From Aphrophora alni (taxonomy: Eukaryota; Arthropoda; Insecta; Hemiptera; Aphrophoridae): 64,000 nt of DNA. The stretch is from assembly GCA_963513935.1 (NCBI GenBank), contig OY740769.1, positions 72,619,712 through 72,683,711 of the forward strand, written 5' to 3'. The position numbers were made by a program, and so were the translations under genes. Of this stretch, positions 10,486 to 21,714 are shown one piece after another (within the stretch, counting starts at the first letter, position 1; every line of letters begins with the position of its first letter). The notes below the pieces were generated by a model that worked only from the letters and a program-made list of their open reading frames with translations, was not told the DNA's origin and ran no database searches.

Positions 10486-11007
10486 CCAAGTGTCCTAAAA
10501 GCCCCCCCCCCAATTATTAACTACAAACTCCGGTTGTTTTTATTACATTACAAACTGCTCTATGTTGGTAAAATGATGGTAAGAGCCCTTACCTTGTTTT
10601 TTTTAGCTCAGATTAAGTTCTCGAAATGGCTACCATTTACTTCTTGGCAGAAATAGATTCTGGACTCAAAAGCATGTTGTACATTTTGTAACATTTCCGG
10701 TGTAATTATTAACGTAAAATTCACAATTCGATTGGTCGCTATGTTGGGTAGGTTGAACTTAGAGATCTCTAGTTTGCGCCATTATTCTTATTTTTAACAG
10801 GCCTTTAAAATGAGGTATCACTCAATAGGGGTTGCTATTTAAAATTCTTGACTTACCCCCAAACTACCCCATTTTGGGGGTAAGGGTTGAAAATTTCGAT
10901 ACTCCAAAAAACTCCTCTTTTGGTTATCTAAACTTTTCCCAAAGCAAATCTGTCTACTTGCATTAATAAAAAATAATAATAGGAGGGAGGACTTTTAGGA
11001 CACTTGG
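10486..11007 (-). mobile_element. second deleted mariner/IS630-Tc1-type transposon
   Basis: The 522 bp element has inverted ends CCAAGTGTCCTAAAAG followed by a C run on the left, and GACTTTTAGGACACTTGG preceded by a G-rich run on the right. The left flank is TA and the right flank TT, so the expected TA duplication is probably degraded. The interior carries a transposase C-terminus on the reverse strand and a hairpin formed by CTTACCCCCAAA and TTTTGGGGGTAAG at about 10851-10883. The sequence just upstream (TATACCAAGTAAGTAAGTTG, about 10450-10470) resembles the element edge and may be a remnant of an earlier insertion. A matching fragment lies at 4990-5078. Confidence 0.85.
10608..10781 (-). 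pseudogene. mariner-type transposase C-terminus (57 codons)
   Basis: This frame has no Met start. Reading the reverse strand from 10781 to the TGA at 10608-10610 gives an open frame that includes LPNIATNRIVNFTLIITPEM and ends QEVNGSHFENLI. The closing pattern, a Cys-containing segment followed by (N/G)G-x-HFE-x-L, is the standard C-terminus of one insect mariner/IS630-Tc1 transposase group. A TAA precedes the frame and the catalytic triad is missing. It therefore documents the origin of the element at 10486-11007 but cannot encode an active enzyme. The family assignment rests on motif recognition, not alignment. Confidence 0.8.
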
Positions 11008-12443
11008 TTTATATATATTAAACATTCTCCACTCGCTTCCTTCCTATCACTGTCTCGGCTTTCAAAACTCCTCCCCACTTGCTATGCCCGTCTATAGCGG
11101 ATTCTCTACGAATATCAACTTTTTTTGGTAGGCTTGGGTTTTAAATTACATTTTTGAACATAACTTTGTAGAGAGGTGGGGTTATTACATGTATAATTTA
11201 AATTTACGTTGTGACACAGCATTGTGAGGTGAAATTGGTGCGAATCCTGGCTACGAAAGTTGACATTACGCATTGGGAACTCGATGTAAAGTCATCCAGC
11301 TGTTTCGCCAAGAATTTATTATTTTGGTATTTAGGGAACGAGTATTATTCCAAAGTCAAACGTGTTAAAATAAATTAGAACCGAGTCATAAACTAGGTAT
11401 GGACAATCATTATGATAAAATATAGATTATTGAAATTTTTGAAGATATTTTGGTTTTTAAGGGGCGGGTATTATTCAAAATGGATATATGTTAAATATCT
11501 TAGTAAATAAGAAACTAACATATTAAAATCCATATTAAATTGTAAATAAGTTTCGACTAAATCGGTGGCAAAACAGAAATTTTAAACTTTAAAACGGCGT
11601 CACAAAAATATACGGAAAATAAGTGTGATTAAAATAAGTTGTAAAACAAAAATGTTGAAATTATTGGCCGCCATTTTATGTTTTGAGGGTCAGTATAAAT
11701 CCTACAAAGAAAGTAAATTAATGTATTTTAAAATATAAACAACTAGAAACTTTATTGTAAGAGTTATTTACCACCAGCGAATGGATTCACTATAAATTAA
11801 ACCGATGGAAATATAAAAAAATTACGTTACCCGTCTAGTCATGAGTCTTCTATATATAATTAAGGTCGTATAAAAATATGATACGAACACAGCGAACGAA
11901 GGATTCATTCAGGGGGTCTACACCAGGACGAAAGTGACTCATGCACTCGTCTGAAATCTTATCTTTTGGTTATCGAAATGTCAAGATAAACTGATGTCAC
12001 ACGAGAAATTGTTCATAATCACCTAAACTATAACTTGTAGAAAACAAATTTTAAATGATAACTATAATGAATTTGTGATATGGAAAGAGAAAGGAAAACG
12101 GCACTTTAATCTGAAATATTTGAAAATTCTAATTGTCATTGATTTCTATTTAGTAAGAAATTTTCTGTTGCTTTATGAGTTTACATTTAAAAGTAAGATT
12201 TTAGGAAATTAGATGTAATTTTCTATATGTACAGAGCGTCTCCATAGTTTTGCTATTTTATCCCTATTTTAGTTTGCACTCATAAATATGAAAATTCATG
12301 GTGCCCGTCTAGGATGACTATAGCATTGTACCAATGTGTGTGGGCGTCTTTAAGAGGTGTCTTGGATGAAATCCCTATATCAATTGTGAAAGCTTTATTT
12401 ACCATTTAACTTATTAATATTTATAATTCTTTTCCAAAATCAG
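11008..12443. other. spacer with weak direct repeat, no firm gene
   Basis: A ~45 bp segment at about 11329 (TATTTAGGGAACGAGTATTA) recurs imperfectly at about 11448 (GGGGCGGGTATTATTCAAAA). An open frame of ~58 codons without Met runs from about 11202 to 11378, is GC-richer than its flanks, and has no recognised domain. I do not claim it as a gene. Confidence 0.4.
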
Positions 12444-12705
12444 ATGCCATATTTCCTTTAACGATGAGGCAGACGTCGAGAAGTATTCTATGGAAGTCGA
12501 CTGTAGTTGTGGTTGGGAAAGAGTTGCGCAGATCGCATTTGGCAGAGTGAGCGGAACTTTCTGGGACAAGGTCTCCCGTGAAAGTTGTCAAGTTCCGGAC
12601 AACAATAATTCCCATTTATGTTATTCATCTATGTTTGGTTGCGAAACCGACACCGGCAGTAACGGAACCGTTCTCCGAGTGTACAGTTGCATAGACAAAA
12701 TTTGA
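12444..12705 (+). CDS. candidate terminal exon, Cys-rich protein
   Basis: A pyrimidine-rich tract ending in AAAATCAG lies immediately before 12444, as expected for a 3' splice site. The frame from 12445 is open for 86 codons to TGA at 12703-12705. It is clearly GC-richer than the surrounding DNA and has balanced amino acid use, including seven Cys residues. An in-frame ATG at 12490 would give 71 residues if the segment were a separate small gene. The arrangement AQIAFGRVSG followed by spaced Cys and then VLRVYSC is reminiscent of the SUEL/rhamnose-binding lectin domain (I-x-A-x-Y-G-R, then YL-x-V-x-Y-x-C). The spacing is shorter and the match was made by eye, so function stays open. No upstream exon was found in the window. 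A decayed retrogene is an alternative. Confidence 0.5.
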
Positions 12706-13893
12706 AGAAAAGGTTAAACTATTTTTTGTAACTTTTCAATCTCTTTTCCAAAAATAGCAAGGAGAAAACAATTAATTTTCTTCAATCAGTCATTCTGGAT
12801 CTTCAACCGGTCTGATTGCCGGTAGTACATTAACTAATTAATATTTCTGTTAAATTACTATTATAGAGATCTGATCTGTACTACTAGAGCCAGGATCGAC
12901 ATCTAGAAAGAACATCCTTTATCTCTCGCGTTATCAGCACGATAACATTTGTCCAAATTGTTCGATTTTAATGAATTTTTAAATATATAATTTTTGTCTA
13001 ATATTTAGTTCTCAAGCATGTATCAAGAACAATCGAAATGTAGAAAAATTTATTTCTTTCGATTTCATTTGTATACATTTTCTATTTTAAAGGGGTGTGT
13101 TTTCAACCGATGTGTTTACAAAATTTGTAATAAAAATTGTTTGGACATGTGTGCATTAAACATGGTGAACGTGTTTAAGTGACTTTAATAACTATTTAGA
13201 TTTCATAATCCTGTGAAGACTTGATTTAATTTCTGGGAGGACGTTAAAATTTACGCAGGGACCAAATTCCGTCTTTAGTCTGCACTAAATTAAAACTAGT
13301 GTAATTTGAAACTGCACAATCTATAGCAACTACTTCTTATAGCAAAACATTTTTAATAAGGCGTTGATTAAAATTTAAGTTTACACGGAGGTCATTTGCG
13401 TTCAAAATATTTATTCTACGACTTTCCTGGTATTCCCTGACCAATATATTGAAACCCCGTACCTTTACTTTGTTAAAAAAAATAATAATCAAAATCGCTG
13501 ACGGCTACATTTTATTATTTTTAGCATTATTCATAATTTTCTTTTACATACTGCTTGGAACGTTGAGGGCCATATAATACTGTTCACATTTCATCAAAAT
13601 ATTTTCCCGTTTAGAATAATTACTCGAACTCAGTATTTTAGTCGGAGAGTATTACAAAAATTCTTCGTGTTTGCTGATTAGGATTGGGCTATGTTATTAT
13701 GGGTGTGCCATTTTTATTTATTTTTCGTTTAATAATGGTATTTTGTCACAAACACTTTGTTAAACAAACTCCAAATTAGTCAACTATCCTTATAAAAACA
13801 AATGATATTAATTAGTTAACGATTTAGTTATCAGATCAAGATCTCAACAATATTTCTTCCGATTTTAAGAAAAGTAAGTAATCGCTGGGTATT
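12706..13893. other. AT-rich spacer, no gene seen
   Basis: If the exon at 12444-12705 is terminal, its 3' untranslated region would lie here. The first AATAAA-like signals are too common in AT-rich DNA to be informative. Nothing else is recognised. Confidence 0.5.
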
Positions 13894-14126
13894 TTAGATT
13901 TTATAGAAATGGTTGTTTATATGGTGATGCATCCAAAAACATATCTGATGCAAATAGCCTCCTCCCTCAAAAACCCTAGAGGGCTTGGAATAGGATTCGC
14001 AGTTCGTAGTACGCGCCTGACCATACGGATCCGGGTTAGGAACCCGCGCTCCTTGACACAGTAAGCACAGAGTTTTGCAACATATCGTGCACGACCGGGT
14101 GTGGCACTTCCCGACCTGTTCCACAT
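13894..14126 (-). other. GC-richer segment with Cys-rich open frames
   Basis: Two overlapping reverse-strand frames start near 14124. One reads KCHTRSCTICCKTLCLLCQG and is unusually rich in Cys (eight within the first 45 residues). The other is Arg-rich. The DNA is clearly more GC-rich than its flanks, which suggests a remnant of coding or mobile-element sequence. I do not recognise a domain. A partial zinc-binding C-terminus of a transposase is one possibility and a chance frame another. No splice sites were identified with confidence. Confidence 0.25.
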
Positions 14127-16627
14127 TGAAATTATTTATCCGAGTTGGAAAAAAAACCTAAATATAGGCACAACTAAACTAGACCAATATGACCCTGAGT
14201 TTAGGTTTAATGAATGGAGCTCTGGTAGTTGTACCAGACCTGCAATATGAAATCTTTTCCCTTCCTATTAAAAACACCAAGTTATGTGTACACGCTTTTG
14301 TGAAATAATTTCAAATGTTTCTCGTCAAATCTGCAGACATACACGCAAGTGTACACATTTAAACTGCTAGGATATTATAGTTTCCGGCGATCTAAATTTG
14401 TAGACATTTCAAACTTTGAAAGTGAAACTTTACCCTTTAGTCCTATTTAAAACTATGGGTGGGTGAGACCTTTAAGTACGGCTGAAAGGAAATTTCTATG
14501 TTGTTATCAATGCTGTTATGCAATATAAATTAAGAAATGAAAAAAAAAAAAATGAGAAGTAGGTTTTTCGTATAAACGAACTGGTCTTTATTATTTCTCA
14601 AATTGTTCGACATTTCACTCACAACTATCAACACTTGTGTTATGTTTTATCAACAAATCGTTCACAACCTTTGTGTCCACCATCTAGAGTCCGAGAGGGT
14701 AAAGTAAGAAGCGCTACTGTGAAGCTATACTTTTAAATGTGACCCGATTACATATAACCTGGTCACATATGTGACTTACATTTTCGTGAAATTTCTAAAT
14801 GTGGCTAAAGAGGTTTCATCTAAAGAAAAAATCTGAGGATATCCAGACATTCGGCTGTATGGTCTTTGTAACCCGATTTTTGTGTCGTTTTTACTTAATC
14901 TATTTCTTGAGTGGTCTGATTATGCACCACGAAGCTCGATTTATAACCCCATAAACCAGTAAAACAAACTATCAACAAATGTTGTAAAAAGTTAATAGGG
15001 AAGGTATTTCCTTTATACTTATATATTGATAAAAATCGCGATTCCCGTGACACTCTGAAGAAATATTTGGCACTTTCTCGAGTTTTTATTTTTCTTTTCT
15101 ACTGGAAAATAAAGCAGCATCAATAATGCTTGAATGATAGATACTCCTTTCTTGTTATTTCTTTCATTTTTGTTTTAAAACTGATCCTCTAAAATCACAA
15201 AAATATAATCTGAATTTTAAACATTATTTTTTATGAAATTAGTAATATTCACGTTATTTTAAGATCCTGATTTCGAATCTGACATCAGTTTTTATGTAAT
15301 TAATCTGCTGGCAACATAAGAATCTTCCAGCGAGCTAGGTTTAATTTGTGGATGATAAAACGATAAATGACACTTCTATACGACCGGTGATGTAATTTAA
15401 AACTGCGCAGTTTATTTTAAAATAGGTTTTATTGTGGTGGTGGTATTATAATCGCTAAACAGGAATCTGTGATGTCTGGAGTTAAGTCTGGATTGGGGTT
15501 TTGTCAATGAACAATGACTTCAAAGTTGCGAAATTATTTCTTTGTAAATTAGGTCACCTCGTGTTGATAACAGCATCAAGTTGTTAATGATACAGACAAA
15601 ATGGTGAATACACAAATTAGAGTAATTTCATTGATCGTGGCTCATAAAGAAGACGGAATACATTCTATGCTCTGCAGTTCTATAATAGGTTTAAACATAG
15701 TTCCTAATATATATTGAGAATAAATCCTACATAAGACATCAATATTAAAATGAAACGAATGAAAAGGATATTCATCTGAAACTGAAGATATTCAAAAGCA
15801 TTCGTTTAAAGGAGTGGAGACTATATACTTTAAATTTGGAGTTTAACTAAAATAAATGCATGATTGTAAACAAAAGTTAACTCAGATAAATTTTTGTAAA
15901 AATAAAAAATAAAATAAAAATAATATCATACGACCTTTGTAAATCAGCATTTTGATAGAGTAGATAATGTAAAGTGGGGGTGGTTTTCTTTTTTATTTCA
16001 AATCGTGGCCAAATTACTTGTAAGTTGTGGGTTCTCATTAAGTCCCAATCACTTGAATTTCGTCAGAAAAGATGTTTAACTGTTTGAAATAGAGGCGGAA
16101 ATAAATTTTAAATCACACTTCTCATATTTCTTTAAAAATTTGAGAAAATTGCATAATCATAATAATTTCCTTTCGTAATTAAACATTTTTTGAACGGTTA
16201 CATTTTTTAATACAACCAGTATTATTCTTAATAAAAGTAGAAATTCTGTGAAACTTTCAACGAAAAATGTTGCCTCTATTTTAAGTTACAAATGTGCAAA
16301 GTTTTTTGGTAACAGATAAACTGACATTTATCGATTGAGATTTCATTGTCTCAAAACTACAAATAAAAAAATTACTTTAAATGTAATTTTTATTTGTGTT
16401 TAACGCTCTTTCAAATGGTAAAATAAAGTTTTTAAATTTTCAAAGGTAACTGAGATTATTTTAAATGGTTATTTTATTATTTTTTTAATTGTGGACAGAA
16501 TTCTCTGGTAACAACTTAACCGAGATTTGTATATACTCGTAGTCGAGTTTCCACCAATTGGAGAAGTTCGGAAAAAATTACGAGAAGTAAGACGAGGTCA
16601 TATGAACACTGAGTTAAGAAGAAACAT
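14127..16627. other. AT-rich spacer, no gene seen
   Basis: I find no coding segment, repeat copy or RNA gene in this 2.5 kb. It contains simple A/T-rich tracts only. Confidence 0.55.
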
Positions 16628-16796
16628 CATAAAATAAAGAATCTTAGCCCTCGAATACTCTAATAACATCGGGGGGGGGGGGAGAACAAGAGTTAGTCAA
16701 GAGAGACCTGATAGGAAAGATGAGAAGGTGTAGATATAGCTAGGTCCCTCTAGATTGCTAAGCCAATACTCACTATAAGTGAGTCCCTGAAGGTTT
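16628..16796 (-). repeat. dispersed ~200 bp family, copy D
   Basis: Reverse-strand copy. It shows the block CCTCGAATACTCTAATAACA, a G run at 16671-16682 that replaces part of the usual sequence, AGTCAAGAGAGACCTGATAG, and the palindromic 5' end CTCACTATAAGTGAG. It defines, with copy F, the outer 5' boundary (CCTTCAGGG on the sense strand). Confidence 0.7.
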
Positions 16797-16963
16797 CGTT
16801 TCTTATATCTATCTATTCATTAAAACATCTGAAAAATTAACTTAAATTTAAAAAATAATAATAATACTACTAAAGATATATTAAATGTTTTAACTATTTG
16901 TGACATATTATACTCCTCTCAATAGTGGAACTTGTCTATTGTATCTACGTCTATTTAAATAAG

Positions 16964-16997
16964 CTGGTTTATTTACTAATTAAAGTAAATAAACCAG
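16964..16997. repeat. perfect 14 bp stem, 6 nt loop palindrome
   Basis: CTGGTTTATTTACT and AGTAAATAAACCAG pair perfectly around AATTAA. The segment TTTACTAATTAAA is repeated directly just downstream (about 17001-17014). There is no T run, so terminator function is not indicated, and in a eukaryote it would not be expected. Confidence 0.8.
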
Positions 16998-17527
16998 TAA
17001 TTTACTAATTAAAAACAAATCATATTACTTCTTAAAAGTTTATCATTTCAAAATCTCCTGAAGCTGTTACAATAAAACAAATTAATATGCCCTATATAAA
17101 TGAGATAGGGAGACAGATAAAAAAACCGACAGTGTGACTGAGCAGAGTTGAAGAAACAATGTTTAATGATATCCAATGTTCGTTAAAAACTGCCAACCTC
17201 ATAAAAATGTATTACAAAGAATCAGTATATAGTTTATTTGGTTCCAAATCGATAAACGAAAACTGTGACAAAACCTTAGGGAGAGGAGCAGTTTTTAAAC
17301 ACTCGGTATACACAATTTTTGAAGGAATGGTACTTCGAAGCTTTGAGACCGTAAGGATAAAACATATATTGTATAGAATAGTTGGGTCTCGTATTTTCTG
17401 TTATTGAGGTTAATTTTTGTACCTAAAAATCTCCAAAATACATTAATTGTTCATAATACCAAGAAATTGAAATATACATTGGTATTGGTCATTATATTTG
17501 ATATCGTAAAACTATAAAATCACAATA
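16998..17527. other. AT-rich spacer, no gene seen
   Basis: The 82-codon frame at 17159-17407 lacks any recognised domain and falls in the range expected by chance. Nothing else is visible before the assembly gap. Confidence 0.5.
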
Positions 17528-17727
17528 NNNNNNNNNNNNNNNNNNNNNNNNNNNNNNNNNNNNNNNNNNNNNNNNNNNNNNNNNNNNNNNNNNNNNNNNN
17601 NNNNNNNNNNNNNNNNNNNNNNNNNNNNNNNNNNNNNNNNNNNNNNNNNNNNNNNNNNNNNNNNNNNNNNNNNNNNNNNNNNNNNNNNNNNNNNNNNNNN
17701 NNNNNNNNNNNNNNNNNNNNNNNNNNN
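17528..17727. other. assembly gap of 200 Ns
   Basis: Exactly 200 undetermined bases. The sequence on the two sides shows no obvious shared repeat. The round number suggests a placeholder, so the true distance is unknown. Confidence 1.
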
Positions 17728-19896
17728 AGTGGGGGGAAACACTCCGAAGAGGAGAGATTAAAATAATATCCTACTGCTCACTTAGCTTTAAAGGTTTTCA
17801 ATACATCTCTGATATGAACGAATGTCATAATTGCACGTAATTTGTAAAAAAAATGTCAGAATCCAAATTGAGGTCAAGGCGCGGATGACGGTATTACCTA
17901 GTCGATGGAATTACCAATGATAAAGAGGAGAAAGACCGCGGAATTATGGTTAGCCACAATACGATATAGGTCAATCAGAACCAGAACCGTGTTTTGGGAA
18001 CATCTCACAAGGACTTGTTGGGGCAACCCTTCTTGGGAAACAATTGAGGTCTTTAAACAAGATGACCTCAGTTTTGTGATTAATAAAATTTTCTGTTTTC
18101 CTCGATTAATGTCTTGAAATTCCCAACTATTTTCATAGTTAAAAAAAAAAAAGAAGTTGTTCAGCTTATGCTAACTTTAATTTTGAAATATTGTCTTATA
18201 CTTAACTAGACGCAACCATAGCTGACGCGTTTACGATTAATGTTCACCACAGTGAAGTATTTCTGGTCGAGAGATTGAATCCCAGTTAACCCCATCTATC
18301 TATCTATCTTTCTGGGATTGATGCTTTCCAGCCCTCGAACATAAAATATATACCGTTATAAAACAACTATTTACTAGGTAATAATACTTTCAGAACACTG
18401 TAAGCCTTCCATTCCAAAAATAAAATAAAATTGACCTAAAAAAAAAATCATTTCTTTTAAATATACAGAACCAGAGGTTTAGCTGTATTGACACAAATAA
18501 TACAATTATCCCTAAATCTATCGGACTTTTCCGCCCCTTCTACACAATTTAGAACTCATTTTGAATGCCTAATTTTGTTTAGAGTTTAAAATGTATTCTG
18601 GAATCAGTACACGAATCAAGATGGTCTTCAGGACCACTACTCTGCTATTTGATCGTTTGGGATGCGGGTTACGGTTAGCGATTTGGAACAAAAAGTTACG
18701 GAACAAAGATTGAAAGAGTGCAAGTACCAGTCAAATCATGGTCAACTTCAAAAAATTAAAACTGCGTTTTGAAATTTATAAAAATCGCCACATTAAGTAA
18801 CCAATTAAAATATAGTCTATATATATTTTTTTAATTAGCTTAAAACAATTTTGGGATGATAATGGGTTAGTTTTAAAATAATAATTAAGAAAATAACCAT
18901 CCACGTTCGCTTTTATTACTCAATTTAAAATCCTTACATTCTTGAAATATATTATTTACACCTAAGCACTTATAGATCCTGACAGATAATAATTTATCTT
19001 TACTCTCATTACATACACCCACAACTACTTTGTTTTTGTATGGAAATGCTTGAGTGGCATAATTAATACACTGTTTAATACAATGGATATATTTTTTATA
19101 ATTTACTCATAAGTTCATTTTAAAATGGAGTCTAAAGAAAAAAAAATCTTTTCAAAAATTCAGGATCGTGATTTGTCAGCCGAAAAGTGTAAATAACAAT
19201 AATAGACACAGTTTTAATTACAGTAGGTCGAGTTAGTATATATTGACTCGCGAATCGTAGTTTTTTTAGAATAGGTTAGTTTGTGCCATTAAAACCTTCA
19301 CATTTCCCTCCAATGTTATCGAAATAGCAACGGTCGATTTCGACATTTCTGACGTTTTAGAAGGTTCATTATCATTTCTTTATTAATATGTTCAGAATTT
19401 ATAGTTTTCGGGGTAAGGTTTTTAATGCTTTTTGTTCGAAACTAAAAGTTAAATTTTACCAAAATGTTATGATAATAGAGCCGACAAATGGGAATTTTGT
19501 GGTTCGGTCATAAATAATAAGTAAATGTAAATTAAATAACTATTTATAATGACGGTTCATAAATAATTTTTAAAAAACCCTCGATTTATAGCCAAAATAT
19601 GTTCATATACCAAATTTAATAAAAATAGTCCATCCGTTTGGGTTGTATAGCTACAGACAACAGATAATTAAAGACCATACAGAAAAGGTTGACCATATCT
19701 GTAGAAGTGTACAAGTTTATTTCTACCGAACAGTTTGGCCAAAGAAACGAACCGTTCAATCGGTGGAATACCTTTATCAAATAATTACAATAATAACTTA
19801 CGCCACAATATAACAAGAAAACAGACCTGTTACTCTTAGTAAAACCCAGTCTTAGAACGGAACAGCGTTAGTAAATAGTAAACGCGTTGTCGGTGA
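17728..19896. other. spacer, no firm gene
   Basis: A 70-codon frame at 17905-18117 is somewhat GC-richer than its surroundings but has no recognised domain. A short ATCT tract lies near 18290-18310. No repeat family copy was found. Confidence 0.45.
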
Positions 19897-20058
19897 CGTC
19901 ACAGTGTGTCGAAATTGTGCACGGCCTTCTCAATTGGCGACGAGGAAACTGACAACATCGCGACCTACATGATATCGTCATCGTCAGATCTAGGACAGTA
20001 CGGCACTGCTACTTGCTACGATGAAATTATGCAATCCGCTTTCCGAAATGACTACTGA
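19897..20058 (+). other. possible coding segment (53 codons, no Met start)
   Basis: Between a TGA at 19894 and a TGA at 20056-20058 the frame is open and GC-richer than the flanks. It reads, for example, FSIGDEETDNIATYMISSSS and then DLGQYGTATCYDEIMQSAF, a balanced composition unlike the AT-driven chance frames nearby. An AG at GTGACGTCACAG just upstream could be a splice acceptor but lacks a good pyrimidine tract. I recognise no domain. It could be an exon fragment or mobile-element remnant. Confidence 0.3.
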
Positions 20059-20757
20059 TTTAGAAGGTATTCGAACAATCAAATGTTTCTATAATTTTAT
20101 ATTCTCTAAAGTTACTTTAAAACAGATGTTATACGAAGTTGTACTGTTTGGTTTAAAAAAAAAATCCACATTTTGTAAATCCCACTAGACAAAGCTACCC
20201 GGAATTGATTTAAGTCCAACAATTACCTGGACAAACTAAAGGAAGGGTGCCCTTCGTCAAAGTGTTGTGCGATCCGTGCCGAATGGCTGGGGAAATATCC
20301 AGTCCGGTACTTGTGGAAACTAAATCACCGAGATAGATCAATTGGAGTATGGCCCTGGGGCTGAGAGCATTCCAATTTGACACCCATTGACGATCCAACT
20401 AAGAATTGACGATTTGACACCCATGAAGGAGGACGTCTTGCTGAATTCAGTGGATGACAACATTCTATACAATAGTAAGAAACAGAAGAAGGAACTGAAA
20501 GTAAAGCTTTCCTCAAGTTAACTACAAAGGGAAAAGATGGTAGAGTAGAGGGGGTAGAGTTCTATCATAGAAAAAAAGACGTCAGCGTTGGGAGAATAAG
20601 AACCGAGCACGTGGTAGGCAACCAAATGAAGCCAGACCATTTGGGCTTTAGGGAAAATCGGTGATGAACCCGCACGGTGATTCCTCACAGAGTAGACTAC
20701 TTCTGGTGGATTAACTGAATCTGGTGTAAAGAGGACAAAAGAATCACAGATGAGATA
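20059..20757. other. GC-richer stretch, probably 5' part of decayed LINE
   Basis: From about 20210 the DNA becomes GC-richer with interrupted frames on both strands. On the + strand at about 20429-20520 a short frame is rich in Lys and acidic residues. Position and composition fit the N-terminal part of the LINE ORF1 that follows, but no motif proves it. Confidence 0.35.
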
Positions 20758-21080
20758 GCTCAGAGATCCAGGGGAGAATTGGCCGGAATGCCCTTAGGGG
20801 TGATAACGTCAGAATAACCAGCTGCCACCTGGAATGCGAAGCTGTAGTTGTGGGATGTACCAACACTTTAAGCAAAGAGAGGCTGGAGAATCAATTCAAG
20901 GAAAAAAATTCCTTCCAATGAGTTAGGCTAAGAATGGGTCCAGCAGGGAGCCTGGTAAAAATTGTGAAGGTATCCACCATTGTCCACTGGGACAGAGAAA
21001 AAAAGACATGTTGCTTTAGTCGCATCAGACTGACCATTGGACGGCCGTCGACATAAAATCAAACCCTGATTACTTTTGTT
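20742..21080 (+). pseudogene. LINE ORF1 (gag-like) remnant
   Basis: The + frame from about 20757 reads ALRGDNVRITSCHLECEAVV and then VGCTNTLSKERLENQF, ending at TGA near 20920. This resembles the central part of gag-like ORF1 proteins of R1/LOA/Jockey-type LINEs. In a shifted frame it continues LRMGPAGSLVKIVKVST (about 20928-20980), the usual next block. Then TCCF and, shifted again, TDHWTAVDIKSNPDYFC (about 21029-21078) resemble a degraded CCHC zinc knuckle. At least two frameshifts and lost Cys residues make it non-functional. Endonuclease and RNase H remnants follow in the same orientation, supporting one broken element. Confidence 0.6.
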
Positions 21081-21376
21081 TAATCGAAAAACTAAAGATT
21101 GTCCTATTTTTTTCTTATAAATGTTATTATTATATAATTATTATCACTATAATTATGTTTACATACATAATGTGAACAGATTTAATACTTACTATAGATA
21201 TTATAAAAATACACTCAGTATTCAGTCTAACTACAAATCCAACTACAGTACTTCTGTTTTAATCGAAAAACTAAAGATTGTCCTAATTATTGTTATAAGT
21301 GTTATTATTAAATATTATGTTTATTGTCACTAGAATTATGTTTATATACGTAGTGTGAAGAGATTTAATACTTACT
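21078..21376 (+). repeat. ~179 bp direct duplication inside LINE remnant
   Basis: The block AATCGAAAAACTAAAGATTG at 21082 recurs at 21261. Both copies continue through a TTATTATTA tract, ATTATGTTTA and GATTTAATACTTACTA. The period is about 179 bp with moderate divergence. It separates the gag-like remnant from the endonuclease remnant and probably arose after the element decayed. Confidence 0.75.
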
Positions 21377-21453
21377 AAAGGTTTTTATGTCTTTCAAATC
21401 CCAATCTACTTTAAAGCAAAGATGGAATCAATGTTTGAGAGAGGAAGTCCCTA

Positions 21454-21632
21454 GACATTACTTTAGCTAGCTGCTACGCAACCACTAAGATAAGGAACTG
21501 GAGAGTATCTGATGATCCGTCTGTCTCGGATCACAATTACATCTCCTTTCATAAGATCGAGCTAGTTATAAGAATCCTAGGAATACTAACTGGGACATGT
21601 TCCGTAAAGAAATAAGTAACAGACTATCTTAA
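21454..21632 (+). pseudogene. LINE endonuclease (APE-type) C-terminal remnant
   Basis: The frame from 21454 reads DITLASCYATTKIRNWRVSD and then DPSVSDHNYISF. This is the end of the APE-type endonuclease domain of non-LTR retrotransposons, where the conserved SDH carries the catalytic Asp and His. A frameshift follows, and the next frame reads YKNPRNTNWDMFRKEIS, the usual linker after the domain. The catalytic SDH is retained, but the upstream two-thirds of the domain is missing and the reverse transcriptase that should follow is absent. R1/LOA/Jockey clades are candidates, and I cannot separate them by eye. Confidence 0.8.
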
Positions 21633-21714
21633 GTCGGAATGCCCCTTCATTGGCCCAGAACGTGCCTACGGTGAATTCTATACCTTAACACACAGGTGTC
21701 TCTTCCAATGAGTT

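Noticed and set aside
10301..10656. Small frames over the hAT right end and second mariner left end
   Set aside because: They span transposon termini and C or G runs; no protein is recognisable.
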